DNA from: an uncultured Bacteroidota bacterium
Lineage (GTDB): Bacteria; Bacteroidota; Bacteroidia; Flavobacteriales; Schleiferiaceae
Assembly (NCBI GenBank): GCA_913057235.1
Contig: CAJXNI010000006.1
Coordinates: forward strand, 62,001 to 126,000
DNA: 64,000 bases
Reading direction: 5' to 3'
A program made the translations under genes and the position numbers. The notes under the pieces are model-generated. The model was not told the origin of the DNA, did not search any database, and saw only the letters and a program-made list of their open reading frames with translations. Below, in pieces: positions 52,239 to 60,186 of the stretch (its first letter is position 1; each line of letters begins with the position of its first letter).

Positions 52239-54860
52239 ATGAGCAACTCAACTACTTGGACCAGTCAGAAAATTCGCCAGAGTTTTTTAGACTTTTTTGA
52301 AAAGCGCGGCCATAAAGTGGTGCCATCAGCCCCGCTGGTGCTTAAAGATGACCCTACGCTCATGTTCACCAACGCAGGCATGAATCCTTTTAAAGATGCC
52401 TTCTTAGGATACAAGCCCGCTCCACACCCCCGGGTAGCCGATACCCAAAAATGCCTGCGCGTTTCGGGTAAGCACAATGATTTGGAAGAAGTAGGCTATG
52501 ACACCTACCACCACACGCTTTTTGAAATGATGGGCAACTGGAGCTTTGGCGATTATTTTAAAAAAGAAGCCATTGCCTGGGCCTGGGAATTGCTAACTGA
52601 AGTTTACAAACTGGATAAGGAAAACCTGTACGTTACGGTTTTTGAGGGTGACCCCGATGAAGACCTGGCTCGTGATGAAGAAGCAGCGCAAGCCTGGAGG
52701 CAATTTGTGCCTGAGGAGCGCATTTTAAATGGCGATAAAAAAGACAATTTTTGGGAAATGGGCGCTACCGGACCGTGTGGCCCCGCCTCAGAAATTCATA
52801 TTGATTTAAGATCTTCAACCGAAAAGGCGCAACAGCCGGGTGCTGAACTGGTAAACCAAGACCATCCTCAGGTGGTGGAAATCTGGAACCTGGTTTTTAT
52901 GCAATTCAATCGCCAAGCCAACGGTAGTCTGAAAAAATTACCGCAGCAACATGTAGATACGGGCATGGGCTTCGAGCGTTTGTGCATGGCTTTGCAGGGT
53001 AAATCCTCAAATTACGACACCGATGTTTTCACACCGCTCTTAAACGCTATTACCCAGGAAACCTCCATTAAATATGGTGTGGGTAAGCAAACCGACATTG
53101 CCATGCGCGTAATTGCTGACCACCTGCGGGCCGTTGCTTTTGCTATTGCCGATGGTCAGCTGCCCTCCAATAATGGTGCTGGTTATGTGATACGTAGAAT
53201 TTTGCGCAGAGCCATACGCTACGGTTTCTCCTACTTAAAAATGGAAGAGGCCTTCATTCACAAGTTGGTGAAAGTATTGGCTGGCCAAATGGGTCCTTTT
53301 TTCCCAGAGTTGGTAAGCCAGCAAAGTTTGGTGGAAAAGGTAATTTTAGAAGAAGAGCAGAGCTTTTTGCGCACCTTAGAGCAAGGCCTCAACCGCTTGG
53401 AACAACTTACGCAGCAAGCGCAGGGGAGGGAAATTCCCGGTCAGCAGGTTTTTGAGTTGTACGATACATTTGGGTTCCCCCCTGATTTAACCGGTTTAAT
53501 TCTTCGCGAACAAGGTTTTACTTTTAGCCAGGCGGAATATCAGAAAGAAATGAACCGCCAAAAAGAGCGTGCCCGCTCTGCTACTGCCTTAGAAACCGGT
53601 GATTGGACGGTACTGTCTAAGGATGACCGGGAAGAATTTATAGGCTATGATTACACTGAGGCCGAGGTGAAAATCACCCGCTACCGTAAAGTAAAGGCCA
53701 AGGGCAAAGAGCGCTACCAATTGGTCTTTAACCTTACCCCCTTTTACCCTGAGGGTGGCGGTCAGGTAGGCGATACGGGCTTGATTTGGGATGGCGATCA
53801 AAAATTGGCCGTAGAGGACACTCAGAAGGAACACGGTTTAATCATTCACATTTGCAGCCAGCTTCCAGAAAACTTGGGCGCTACATTTAAGGCAGAAGTA
53901 AACACCTCACGCAGAAAAATCACTAGTCTAAATCACAGTGCTACGCATCTTTTGCATGAAGCTTTGCGCGAAGTGCTGGGTGAGCACGTTGAGCAAAAAG
54001 GTTCTTTGGTTCACCCAGACTATCTGCGCTTTGATTTTAGTCATTTTTCGCGCGTAAGCGCTGAAGAGTTAGCCGAAATTGAAAGCCTTGTAAATGCCCG
54101 CATCCGTGAAAATCTTGCGTTACAAGAACATAGAAATTTACCCATGCAGAAAGCTAAAGAGATGGGCGCTATGGCCCTGTTTGGCGAGAAGTATGGCGAT
54201 ACCGTGCGGGTAGTTCAGTTTGGCACTAGCAAAGAGTTGTGTGGCGGCATTCACGTGCAGGCCACGGGAGAAATTGGACTTTTTACATTTACTTCGGAAG
54301 GGGCGGTGGCCTCGGGCATTCGCAGGGTAGAAGCTTACACTGGTGAGAAGGCCCGTTTACATCTTCAGTCTCAAAACCACCTGGTGGCGGAAGTGAAGGA
54401 ACTCCTTAAAAATCCCAAAAACCCTTTGGATGGCATTGTCGCCTTGAAATCTGAAAACGCTCAGCTTAAAAAGCAGCTTGAATCATTCAAAGCCCAACAG
54501 GCCCAGCAAGAGATGAAAAGCTGGCAACAAAAAATAGAAGTGATTGATGGGGTAGAGACCCTGTTTTTGAAAACCTCCTTAGAACCCGCTCAGGTAAAAA
54601 ATGCGTTATTTGCCTTAAAGGCTGATAATAACAACTTGGTGGCGGTGGTTGCAACTCAGAGTAATGGAAAGCCCCAATTAGCGGTAGCCGTAAGTGATGC
54701 CCTGCAAAAGTCAAAAGGCTATCATGCGGGAAATTGGGTGAAAGAACTGGCCCCACTCATTAAGGGTGGAGGAGGAGGTCAGCCGGCTTTTGCTATGGCC
54801 GGTGGTAAAGATGCCAACGGATTAGACGCAGCCCTGGCTAAAGCCAAAGAACTTTTGTAA
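52239..54860 (+). CDS. alaS: Alanyl-tRNA synthetase
   Basis: This 873-residue class II synthetase has motif 1 in the N-terminal catalytic part (APLVLKDDPTLMFTNAGMNPFK), HTLFEMMGNWSFGDYFKKEA, and GMGFERLCMALQGK as motif 3. The editing-domain zinc motifs are HSATHLLHEALR near residue 567 and CGGIHV near 668. The glycine-rich C-terminal C-Ala domain ends IKGGGGGQPAFAMAGGKD. It is divergent from the M23 gene, a common order in the order Flavobacteriales. Confidence 0.97.
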   Translation: MSNSTTWTSQKIRQSFLDFFEKRGHKVVPSAPLVLKDDPTLMFTNAGMNPFKDAFLGYKPAPHPRVADTQKCLRVSGKHNDLEEVGYDTYHHTLFEMMGNWSFGDYFKKEAIAWAWELLTEVYKLDKENLYVTVFEGDPDEDLARDEEAAQAWRQFVPEERILNGDKKDNFWEMGATGPCGPASEIHIDLRSSTEKAQQPGAELVNQDHPQVVEIWNLVFMQFNRQANGSLKKLPQQHVDTGMGFERLCMALQGKSSNYDTDVFTPLLNAITQETSIKYGVGKQTDIAMRVIADHLRAVAFAIADGQLPSNNGAGYVIRRILRRAIRYGFSYLKMEEAFIHKLVKVLAGQMGPFFPELVSQQSLVEKVILEEEQSFLRTLEQGLNRLEQLTQQAQGREIPGQQVFELYDTFGFPPDLTGLILREQGFTFSQAEYQKEMNRQKERARSATALETGDWTVLSKDDREEFIGYDYTEAEVKITRYRKVKAKGKERYQLVFNLTPFYPEGGGQVGDTGLIWDGDQKLAVEDTQKEHGLIIHICSQLPENLGATFKAEVNTSRRKITSLNHSATHLLHEALREVLGEHVEQKGSLVHPDYLRFDFSHFSRVSAEELAEIESLVNARIRENLALQEHRNLPMQKAKEMGAMALFGEKYGDTVRVVQFGTSKELCGGIHVQATGEIGLFTFTSEGAVASGIRRVEAYTGEKARLHLQSQNHLVAEVKELLKNPKNPLDGIVALKSENAQLKKQLESFKAQQAQQEMKSWQQKIEVIDGVETLFLKTSLEPAQVKNALFALKADNNNLVAVVATQSNGKPQLAVAVSDALQKSKGYHAGNWVKELAPLIKGGGGGQPAFAMAGGKDANGLDAALAKAKELL

Positions 54861-54899
54861 TTGTATAAAACATCGCGCGGAAGCGTTAAAATCTCTACT

Positions 54900-55640
54900 A
54901 TGAAAAAAAAATTAGCCCTGCTTGCCTTTATTGCCCTGCCTGTTTTTAGCTGGGCCCAGCCCGATGATGACATGGTGTACTACACAGACAGTGACGTACG
55001 CAACAGCCGGTTTGGTCTGGCCGCCAATTTCAACCCCATGTACACGGATTTACGCATTATTAATGATAATATTGGCCTGGGGGGCGGAGGCTTTGACCTT
55101 ACTGAAGACGAGGCGCAGGGCAGCTTTCAGTTTAATTACCACCTAGACCTGATTTACAAACTCAATGAGTCTTTTGAACTGAGCATTGGTTTTGGACAGG
55201 CCTTTGGCGGCTATACCTTAAACGATATCTCCTACTTTGGAGCGCAAACTGGGGGTGACACCATAATTGCAGATGATGAAGTGGCGGTAAGTATGTACAC
55301 CGTGCCTATAAAAATCAACTTCAATAGCAGCATTTCAGATGTTTTTGATTTGGAGGTAGTGCCCACCTTAGAGCTGAATTTCATTAACAAGTATGAGGCT
55401 ACCTTTATGCCTTTAGACGGTAGTACCTCTTTTACAGAAGATTTTACCGCTAATGCGCAGGACTTAAATTATTCGGTTGGGCTGGCCTTAGGGGGTACCT
55501 ATTGGTTTGCCGATAGTTGGGGTGTTTTTGTGCGCGGTGGCATCAAATACATGCTCAACCAAATGATTGATCTGGAGAATTTCCCGCGCGAAACCCTCAT
55601 AAACTATGGCTTAAATATAGGCATGCGCTATAATTTTTAA
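54900..55640 (+). CDS. Outer-membrane beta-barrel protein of unknown function
   Basis: This 246-residue protein has a signal peptide (MKKKLALLAFIALPVFSWAQ) and about ten amphipathic beta strands ending in YGLNIGMRYNF, an aromatic-ended barrel strand. ATG 54900 is chosen because it opens the signal peptide. The upstream frame to 54861 abuts alaS. I cannot name a family beyond general OmpA/OmpW-like barrels, and no ligand can be proposed. Confidence 0.75.
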   Translation: MKKKLALLAFIALPVFSWAQPDDDMVYYTDSDVRNSRFGLAANFNPMYTDLRIINDNIGLGGGGFDLTEDEAQGSFQFNYHLDLIYKLNESFELSIGFGQAFGGYTLNDISYFGAQTGGDTIIADDEVAVSMYTVPIKINFNSSISDVFDLEVVPTLELNFINKYEATFMPLDGSTSFTEDFTANAQDLNYSVGLALGGTYWFADSWGVFVRGGIKYMLNQMIDLENFPRETLINYGLNIGMRYNF

Positions 55641-56083
55641 GGCACCATTACCGCCTCTACATTATCAGCGCCCGTGCCATCATCGGCTGTAAAAGTTAGG
55701 GCTACTTGATCATAATCTGCATTGGAAGTGCCGCTGCCTTGAAAGTTTACCCCACCGGTGGTTTGGTTGGGTATGGCCAGAGAAAGACCATCTACCGTGG
55801 CTCTTACGCGTGTATCTGGAAGATTGTAAAGACCTTCAATCACCATTTCACTATCTGCTGCACCCGCAATGATTTCTACAGAATAGCTCTGAGGAGCAAA
55901 ACGCCCGCTGTTTTCGGTTACTAGCCACTGGCCCAGGTAGTTGTCTCTAATGGAGGAAGGGTCATTGGGTCCCGGTTCTTCGGCACAAGCCACTAGAAAC
56001 AAAAAAGTTACCAAAATGGTAACCTTGCCTGCTAAGCGTTGGTTGCTTTTACGGTGTCTGGGTGCTATCCCCTTTGCTTTCAT
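55637..56083 (-). CDS. Small lipoprotein of unknown function
   Basis: This protein of about 148 residues begins with a strongly basic stretch (MKAKGIAPRHRKSNQRLAGK), then a hydrophobic segment ending at a lipobox (LFLVACAEE). Its mature part is beta-rich, with SSIRDNYLGQWLVTENSG near its start. It resembles small single-domain lipoproteins of Bacteroidota. The start overlaps the end of the OmpH gene, and ATG 56095 is an alternative. Its 3' end overlaps the convergent barrel gene by four bases. Function unknown. Confidence 0.7.
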   Translation of the reverse strand: MKAKGIAPRHRKSNQRLAGKVTILVTFLFLVACAEEPGPNDPSSIRDNYLGQWLVTENSGRFAPQSYSVEIIAGAADSEMVIEGLYNLPDTRVRATVDGLSLAIPNQTTGGVNFQGSGTSNADYDQVALTFTADDGTGADNVEAVMVP

Positions 56084-56669
56084 TGTACTTATCATTCAGG
56101 CGCTTTATAACCAAGTCGGTGATTTCATAGGTTGAGTCTACAGCCAGTACATCACTGGTTTTGTCAAAGCTGAAGATGAAATCCAAATTATAGTCAGCCT
56201 TGATTTTCTCCAATTCATCATCCATATCTTTTCGCAGCATGTCTACCAGCTTTTGTTCTTCTTGCGCTAACTCCTGCTGTTTCTGTTGTTGGTACATCAT
56301 TAGGCGCTGCTGCACTTGCTGTAATTCGGCTTGTTCTTGTTGCAGCCGCTCCGGACTTAAGCTGGCCGCTTTTTCCTGTAGCAAGCTTACGTTTTCCTGG
56401 AAAACTTTAGAGCGTTGTGCTAAGTCTGCTTCCAATTCTTTGGCCTTAAGCTCTAATTGCGTTTTTAGCTCTTGCTGATAGCTGTAGCGCGCTACCAAAG
56501 TATCGTAATTGATGTAGGCCATGCGCACCTTATCAAAATCGTTGTTTTTTAAATTTTCTTCAGTTAACGTGGCGCGGTTCTTAGGCTCTGCCGGACTAAA
56601 TTCGCGGTACAGCAAGAAGATTACGGCTACAAGAAGTACTAGGTTTAAAACGGTATTAAAAGCTTTCAT
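56049..56669 (-). CDS. OmpH/Skp family periplasmic chaperone-like protein
   Basis: This 206-residue protein has an N-terminal hydrophobic segment (NTVLNLVLLVAVIFLLYREF, likely an anchor) and the Skp-type core. That core starts with VRMAYINYDTLVARYSY and a long Gln/Glu-rich coiled coil (about residues 60-140), ending with YNLDFIFSFDKTSDVLAVDSTYEIT. Skp relatives hold unfolded outer-membrane proteins in the periplasm. ATG 56669 is preferred because the upstream TTG at 56690 coincides with the predicted promoter box. Confidence 0.9.
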   Translation of the reverse strand: MKAFNTVLNLVLLVAVIFLLYREFSPAEPKNRATLTEENLKNNDFDKVRMAYINYDTLVARYSYQQELKTQLELKAKELEADLAQRSKVFQENVSLLQEKAASLSPERLQQEQAELQQVQQRLMMYQQQKQQELAQEEQKLVDMLRKDMDDELEKIKADYNLDFIFSFDKTSDVLAVDSTYEITDLVIKRLNDKYNESKGDSTQTP

Positions 56670-56687
56670 GGAGTTTTGTCTTTGGTG

Positions 56688-56695
56688 CAAAAGTA
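56688..56695 (-). promoter_or_regulatory. -7 box (TACTTTTG, minus strand) for the OmpH gene
   Basis: On the minus strand TACTTTTG fits TAnnTTTG exactly and lies 18 bases before ATG 56669. The -33 position is not obvious. Confidence 0.55.
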
Positions 56696-56733
56696 GTTTT
56701 TAGCAATTATCCCGCTAAGGCCGCAGGTATTTT

Positions 56734-57843
56734 TTACAGGCTAAACCGATAGGAAAGCCTTACATCAATAAATTCACCCACATGGCCGTGGGCTTTTATG
56801 CCAGTTCCTAATTGCCAGTTGGGCAAAAATTGCCAGTCAAGCGTGTAGCGCTGAAAAAATCCTGGGGTAGGGTGAAAATCTTTGTAGAGGTAGGTGCCCA
56901 GCAGTTGCGCAAAGCGAAATTTACCCAACAAAAATTCATGGCCGGCACTTAGGGTAACTTGGTCCTCATTACGGTTGAGCCCCCTTTTCTCAATTTGCCG
57001 GGCGTATGCCTGGTTATTGATAAAGGAAGTACCCACCACTAAGGCAGAGCTGCGGCTCACTTGGTGTGAGTAACGCGCTGCAGCACCGCTCACCAGGTAG
57101 GTGATATTCTCTTCGTTGGCGCCCTCGCCAATTTGCCCGCCTGCCTTACCGGCCGCAAATAGAGTGAATTGAAAGTCTTTTAATGACTCAGCGGGATTAA
57201 AAGGGGCACGTTGAGTGGTGGCCAAATCAAAAGGTTGCAGGGCATATTCTGTGGTAAAGTTTAAGGTAGGATAATTAAGCCCTTTATTGGGCTCTCTAAA
57301 ACCTCCGTTAGACAAGTGATTATAGCGTGCTTGTAAATTAAATTTCCACCGAAGATTGGGGGCGTAGCCCACGCCCACGCCCATCATTACAAAGGCACTT
57401 ACGGGCAGGCTGTAGCTGAGGTTTAGCGGATTAGTTTCAGCATGATAGGGCTCACTGGCCCAAGCCAAACCAACTCCGCCCCGTAGGTTTAAAAAGAGTG
57501 GGCCTTTAAGGCGATACCAGGGTTCCAGAAAACCGTAGAGCGGAATGCCAAAGCCCAAAACCTGGGGATTGTCATAGTTGTGATAGGAAAGGCTTAAACC
57601 AAGCTTTGGGTAACAGCGGCAGTTTTCATAGTACCCGTCATTTAGGAGCCAATAACCGTATTCGGCTCCCAGACTCCAGGGGTAGCCTTGGCCTATGGGG
57701 GCCACATCCTGGCTGTGCAGAAACAGAAAGCCATAATCGGCTGAAAAGCCTAGGCTGGAAGCATTTTGTGCCTGGGAATTAAAAACGCCTGTAGTGAGCA
57801 AAACCCAGGTGAGCAGCCAAATAAAGGGTTTAGTTAGAGTCAT
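56734..57843 (-). CDS. Acyloxyacyl hydrolase / lipid A 3-O-deacylase-like barrel
   Basis: This 369-residue outer-membrane protein has a signal peptide (MTLTKPFIWLLTWVLLTTGVFNSQAQ) and a beta-barrel body containing ARYNHLSNGGFREPNKGLNY. The His-x-Ser pair (His176, Ser178) matches the catalytic pair of PagL-type lipid A deacylases, and the following Asn-Gly-Gly and Pro-Asn-x-Gly pattern is typical. It may remove an acyl chain from lipid A. ATG 57843 is chosen over the longer frame to 57966, which would run into the divergent gene. Confidence 0.82.
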   Translation of the reverse strand: MTLTKPFIWLLTWVLLTTGVFNSQAQNASSLGFSADYGFLFLHSQDVAPIGQGYPWSLGAEYGYWLLNDGYYENCRCYPKLGLSLSYHNYDNPQVLGFGIPLYGFLEPWYRLKGPLFLNLRGGVGLAWASEPYHAETNPLNLSYSLPVSAFVMMGVGVGYAPNLRWKFNLQARYNHLSNGGFREPNKGLNYPTLNFTTEYALQPFDLATTQRAPFNPAESLKDFQFTLFAAGKAGGQIGEGANEENITYLVSGAAARYSHQVSRSSALVVGTSFINNQAYARQIEKRGLNRNEDQVTLSAGHEFLLGKFRFAQLLGTYLYKDFHPTPGFFQRYTLDWQFLPNWQLGTGIKAHGHVGEFIDVRLSYRFSL

Positions 57844-57906
57844 GCTCAAAAATAAGGCACACGAACTAATTCTAAATGAAATGCTTACCCTAATAGCAGT
57901 TTTAGA

Positions 57907-58788
57907 ATGAAAAGAGTTATGAAGCGGGAATACGGGTTGCGATTGTTTTTTGGGGAAACCACGCAAGAGCGCTTTGAGCGGTTTGTCATCGGACTAAGCA
58001 TTGTGGGTTTTTTGGTACACCTGGCTTTAATAGGGGCCTATCATCTTAATTGGCTGGATTTTGGAGATCAAAGCCAGGAGTTTTTAAAAAGCCCTATTTC
58101 AGCCCTTTATACGCCTTTTTCCTTTATTCTAATCTATGAGGTGTATTTGCTGGTAGCCCAGTTACCGCGCAGTTTCACCAGTTCTGTACAAAAGCAGTAT
58201 GAGATTATTGCCTTAATTCTCATCCGTAGAATTTTCAAAGATATTTCGCATTTGCATTTAGATGAAAACTGGCTGCAAAGTGCAGAAAACTACACTTTAG
58301 CTTTAGATATTGCCATTTTCCTGGCCTTGTTTTTTCTCATTTACCTTTTCCGCAAGCAGCGCAACAACGCGGCTTCGCGCGAAAGCCCAAAAGATTATCA
58401 AGCCTTTATTAATATTAAAAAGTGGATTAGCATAAGCTTAGTGCCCGTTTTAGTAGTGTTGATTTTTTATGAGTTTGGCAGTTGGCTTTTTGAGCTAAAT
58501 CAGTTTAGGGCTGGCATTATTTCTGAACTTACCGATGTGAATCAAATTTTTTACCATGATTTTTTCATGATTTTGATTTGTGTGGATGTATTGATTCTAT
58601 TGCTTTCTCTTAGCTACATTCAGAATTATAACCAACTTATTAGAAATAGCGGCTACATTGTATCTACCGTATTGATAAGGCTGAGTTTTACGGTGGAGGG
58701 CGTTTACAACTCAATTCTTATTCTTTTAGGCGTGGCCTTTGGTGTGGCGCTGTTATTTATTTACAATTTGGTGGAAAAAACAGAATAA
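57907..58788 (+). CDS. Six-helix integral membrane protein of unknown function
   Basis: This 293-residue protein has about six hydrophobic segments: near residues 28-45, 60-85, 128-150, 170-195, 215-238 and 260-288. Charged cytoplasmic-type loops lie between them (for example YLFRKQRNNAASRESPKDYQ). I do not recognise the family. Conserved-looking points are SPISALYTPFSFILIYEVYLL and VSTVLIRLSFTVEGVYN near the end. It is divergent from the lipid A deacylase-like gene, and no neighbour reveals a role. Confidence 0.8.
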   Translation: MKRVMKREYGLRLFFGETTQERFERFVIGLSIVGFLVHLALIGAYHLNWLDFGDQSQEFLKSPISALYTPFSFILIYEVYLLVAQLPRSFTSSVQKQYEIIALILIRRIFKDISHLHLDENWLQSAENYTLALDIAIFLALFFLIYLFRKQRNNAASRESPKDYQAFINIKKWISISLVPVLVVLIFYEFGSWLFELNQFRAGIISELTDVNQIFYHDFFMILICVDVLILLLSLSYIQNYNQLIRNSGYIVSTVLIRLSFTVEGVYNSILILLGVAFGVALLFIYNLVEKTE

Positions 58789-58805
58789 GAGATTGTTGAT
58801 AGCCA

Positions 58806-59303
58806 CTAGTGCGTTTTTGGTGTAAGCTCTTGAAGTCCTTTGTAATTTTTACCAACGGCCCGCCATGGCAAGGCGTACTGCAATTCCTCAAAGTGATTGA
58901 GCACCCATTGCAAATAAGTGTGGGAGTTGGGTCCCAGGTAGTGGTAGGTGTTTTTAAAAGGGTAGGCGGTAGATTCTTGGCTTATAAAAATAGCTAGTTG
59001 GTGGGCCATGGAGCCGGTTTCACCTTCTATTTTAAAAAGTACTTTACTGGGGCTACGCGGCTCTAGTTTCCAACCGTATTTATTCATGCCAGCTGTAAGC
59101 GGGAACAGGTTTTTGAACACCCCAATTTTTTTAGGGCCACAAGGCCCTCCAAATTGGCCGAATTCCCAGCGGTTAACTGTGCCCTTTTGATTGACCACAA
59201 ACCAGCCGTGCATGGCGAAGTTGAAGGGAAAAGGCACCGCTGAGTAGAGCAGCCATACTTGATGCTGTGTAGGGTCAGCGTTTAAATCTTGACGTTTCAT
59301 CAA
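58806..59303 (-). CDS. DUF3750 family protein
   Basis: This 165-residue soluble protein has the DUF3750-like pattern: VWLLYSAVPFPFNFAMHGWFVV with an early histidine, an aromatic stretch with WEFGQF, then YHYLGPNSHTYLQWVLNHF and PWRAVGKNY. The conserved His, Asn-Ser and Trp residues hint at an enzyme-like pocket, but no activity is known. It is a single gene, with the palindrome array starting 56 bases upstream of its start. Confidence 0.75.
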   Translation of the reverse strand: MMKRQDLNADPTQHQVWLLYSAVPFPFNFAMHGWFVVNQKGTVNRWEFGQFGGPCGPKKIGVFKNLFPLTAGMNKYGWKLEPRSPSKVLFKIEGETGSMAHQLAIFISQESTAYPFKNTYHYLGPNSHTYLQWVLNHFEELQYALPWRAVGKNYKGLQELTPKTH

Positions 59304-59358
59304 GGATGAAAACGGCCAGCAGGGAAAAAGGTTAGCGATAAAGTTTAATTGTAGGTCG

Positions 59359-59428
59359 TGTCATCCTTCGATACATCGCTCGTACCTTGCGATACTCCCG
59401 TCCAAAGGTCCGGGCAGGCAGGATGACA
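59359..59428 (+). repeat. Palindromic repeat, copy A
   Basis: A 70-base imperfect palindrome: TGTCATCCTTCGATAC opens it and AGGATGACA closes it. The centre holds a second CGATAC-like segment and a CCCG/CGGG stem, so it is longer than the other copies. It has the same orientation as copies C and E. Confidence 0.85.
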
Positions 59429-59469
59429 TTAGGTGCTAGACTTTTAAAAAAAACTTGTTTCAAACGGAC

Positions 59470-59516
59470 TGTCACCCTGAGTGCCCCGAACATGTTCGGG
59501 GAGTATCGAAGGGTGA
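59470..59516 (-). repeat. Palindromic repeat, copy B
   Basis: A 47-base copy in inverted orientation: TGTCACCCTGAGTG, then a perfect 18-base palindrome CCCCGAACATGTTCGGGG (59484-59501), then AGTATCGAAGGGTGA. The outer arms TCACCCT and AGGGTGA pair. It lies 42 bases from the end of the GIY-YIG gene. Confidence 0.88.
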
Positions 59517-59558
59517 ATTGACCACTATCTTTAAATTGAGGTAAGAGTTACCACTCTA

Positions 59559-59849
59559 CTATATAAATTTCTTTTTCGCCAATGCTTTTAAAGCTTCAAA
59601 ATTACCAGCAATCAAGGCTTCTTTTTTTGCTCTGGACCAACTTTTGATTTTCTTTTCAAGGGCAATAGCATTTTCAATCGAATTGAAATGTGTAGACCAC
59701 ACAAGCTTAACAGGTCTCCGTGAGTAGACGTAAGAGGATGTGTCTTCACGGGCATTATGCTGATTTACTCTTACTTCTAGATTATTGGTTACCCCTGTGT
59801 AGTAGCTTTTATCGCTGCACTCTAGAATATAGACGTAATAGGTTTTCAT
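59559..59849 (-). CDS. GIY-YIG nuclease family protein
   Basis: This 96-residue single-domain GIY-YIG protein is of the UvrC-N/YhbQ type. The GIY half is YYVYILE at residues 4-10 and the YIG half YYTGVT at 16-21. Catalytic-type residues are Arg27, His31 and Glu65 (ALEKKIKSWSRAKK). The basic C-terminus (KALAKKKFI) could bind DNA. It is a lone gene framed on both sides by copies of one palindromic repeat, which suggests it belongs to that element. Biochemical activity of this subgroup is not settled, but the family cuts DNA. Confidence 0.9.
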   Translation of the reverse strand: MKTYYVYILECSDKSYYTGVTNNLEVRVNQHNAREDTSSYVYSRRPVKLVWSTHFNSIENAIALEKKIKSWSRAKKEALIAGNFEALKALAKKKFI

Positions 59850-59877
59850 AGAGTTGAATATAGTATTTATAAGGCAT

Positions 59878-59925
59878 TGTCATCCTTCGATACACCCTCC
59901 CTGCGGTCGGCCACTCAGGATGACA
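59878..59925 (+). repeat. Palindromic repeat, copy C
   Basis: A 48-base copy: TGTCATCCTTCGATACACC, a CCCTGCGGTCGG centre, and CCACTCAGGATGACA. The ends TGTCATCCT and AGGATGACA are perfect inverted arms. It lies 28 bases upstream of the GIY-YIG start codon. Confidence 0.88.
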
Positions 59926-59972
59926 GCGGGCGCTTGGGCTTTTTTGAAGCACAACTTTCTTTTCCAGCATAA

Positions 59973-60028
59973 TGTCACCCTGAGTGAATTTTTGGAGCTT
60001 GGCGGAAAAAATTAGTATCGCAGGGTGA
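59973..60028 (-). repeat. Palindromic repeat, copy D
   Basis: A 56-base copy in inverted orientation: TGTCACCCTGAGTG, an AATTTTT/AAAAAATT centre around GGAGCTTGGCGG, then AGTATCGCAGGGTGA. The arms are the same as in copy B but the centre is unrelated, showing that only the arms are conserved. Confidence 0.85.
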
Positions 60029-60063
60029 ATGGTGTCTTGGCTTTTCTTTCTCACTTATTGGCC

Positions 60064-60110
60064 TGCATCCTTCGATACAACCTCCCTGCGGTCGGTCACT
60101 CAGGATGACA
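60064..60110 (+). repeat. Palindromic repeat, copy E
   Basis: A 47-base copy nearly identical to copy C through the middle and right arm (CCTCCCTGCGGTCGG then CACTCAGGATGACAGCGG). The left arm reads TGCATCC instead of TGTCATCC, a one-base loss. It is the last copy before the end of hutU. Confidence 0.85.
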
Positions 60111-60186
60111 GCGGACGGTAGGACTTTATAAATAGCACAAGACCTAGAAAAATCTAATAACCTAATCACCCAATAAACCAAAAACC

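Noticed and set aside
59359-60110. A CRISPR array
   Set aside because: Repeats are few, alternate in orientation, have variable centres and irregular gaps filled by a gene; there are no cas genes.
59809-60181. Two minus-strand open frames across the palindromic repeats
   Set aside because: They consist mainly of translated repeat sequence and have no recognisable domain or start context.
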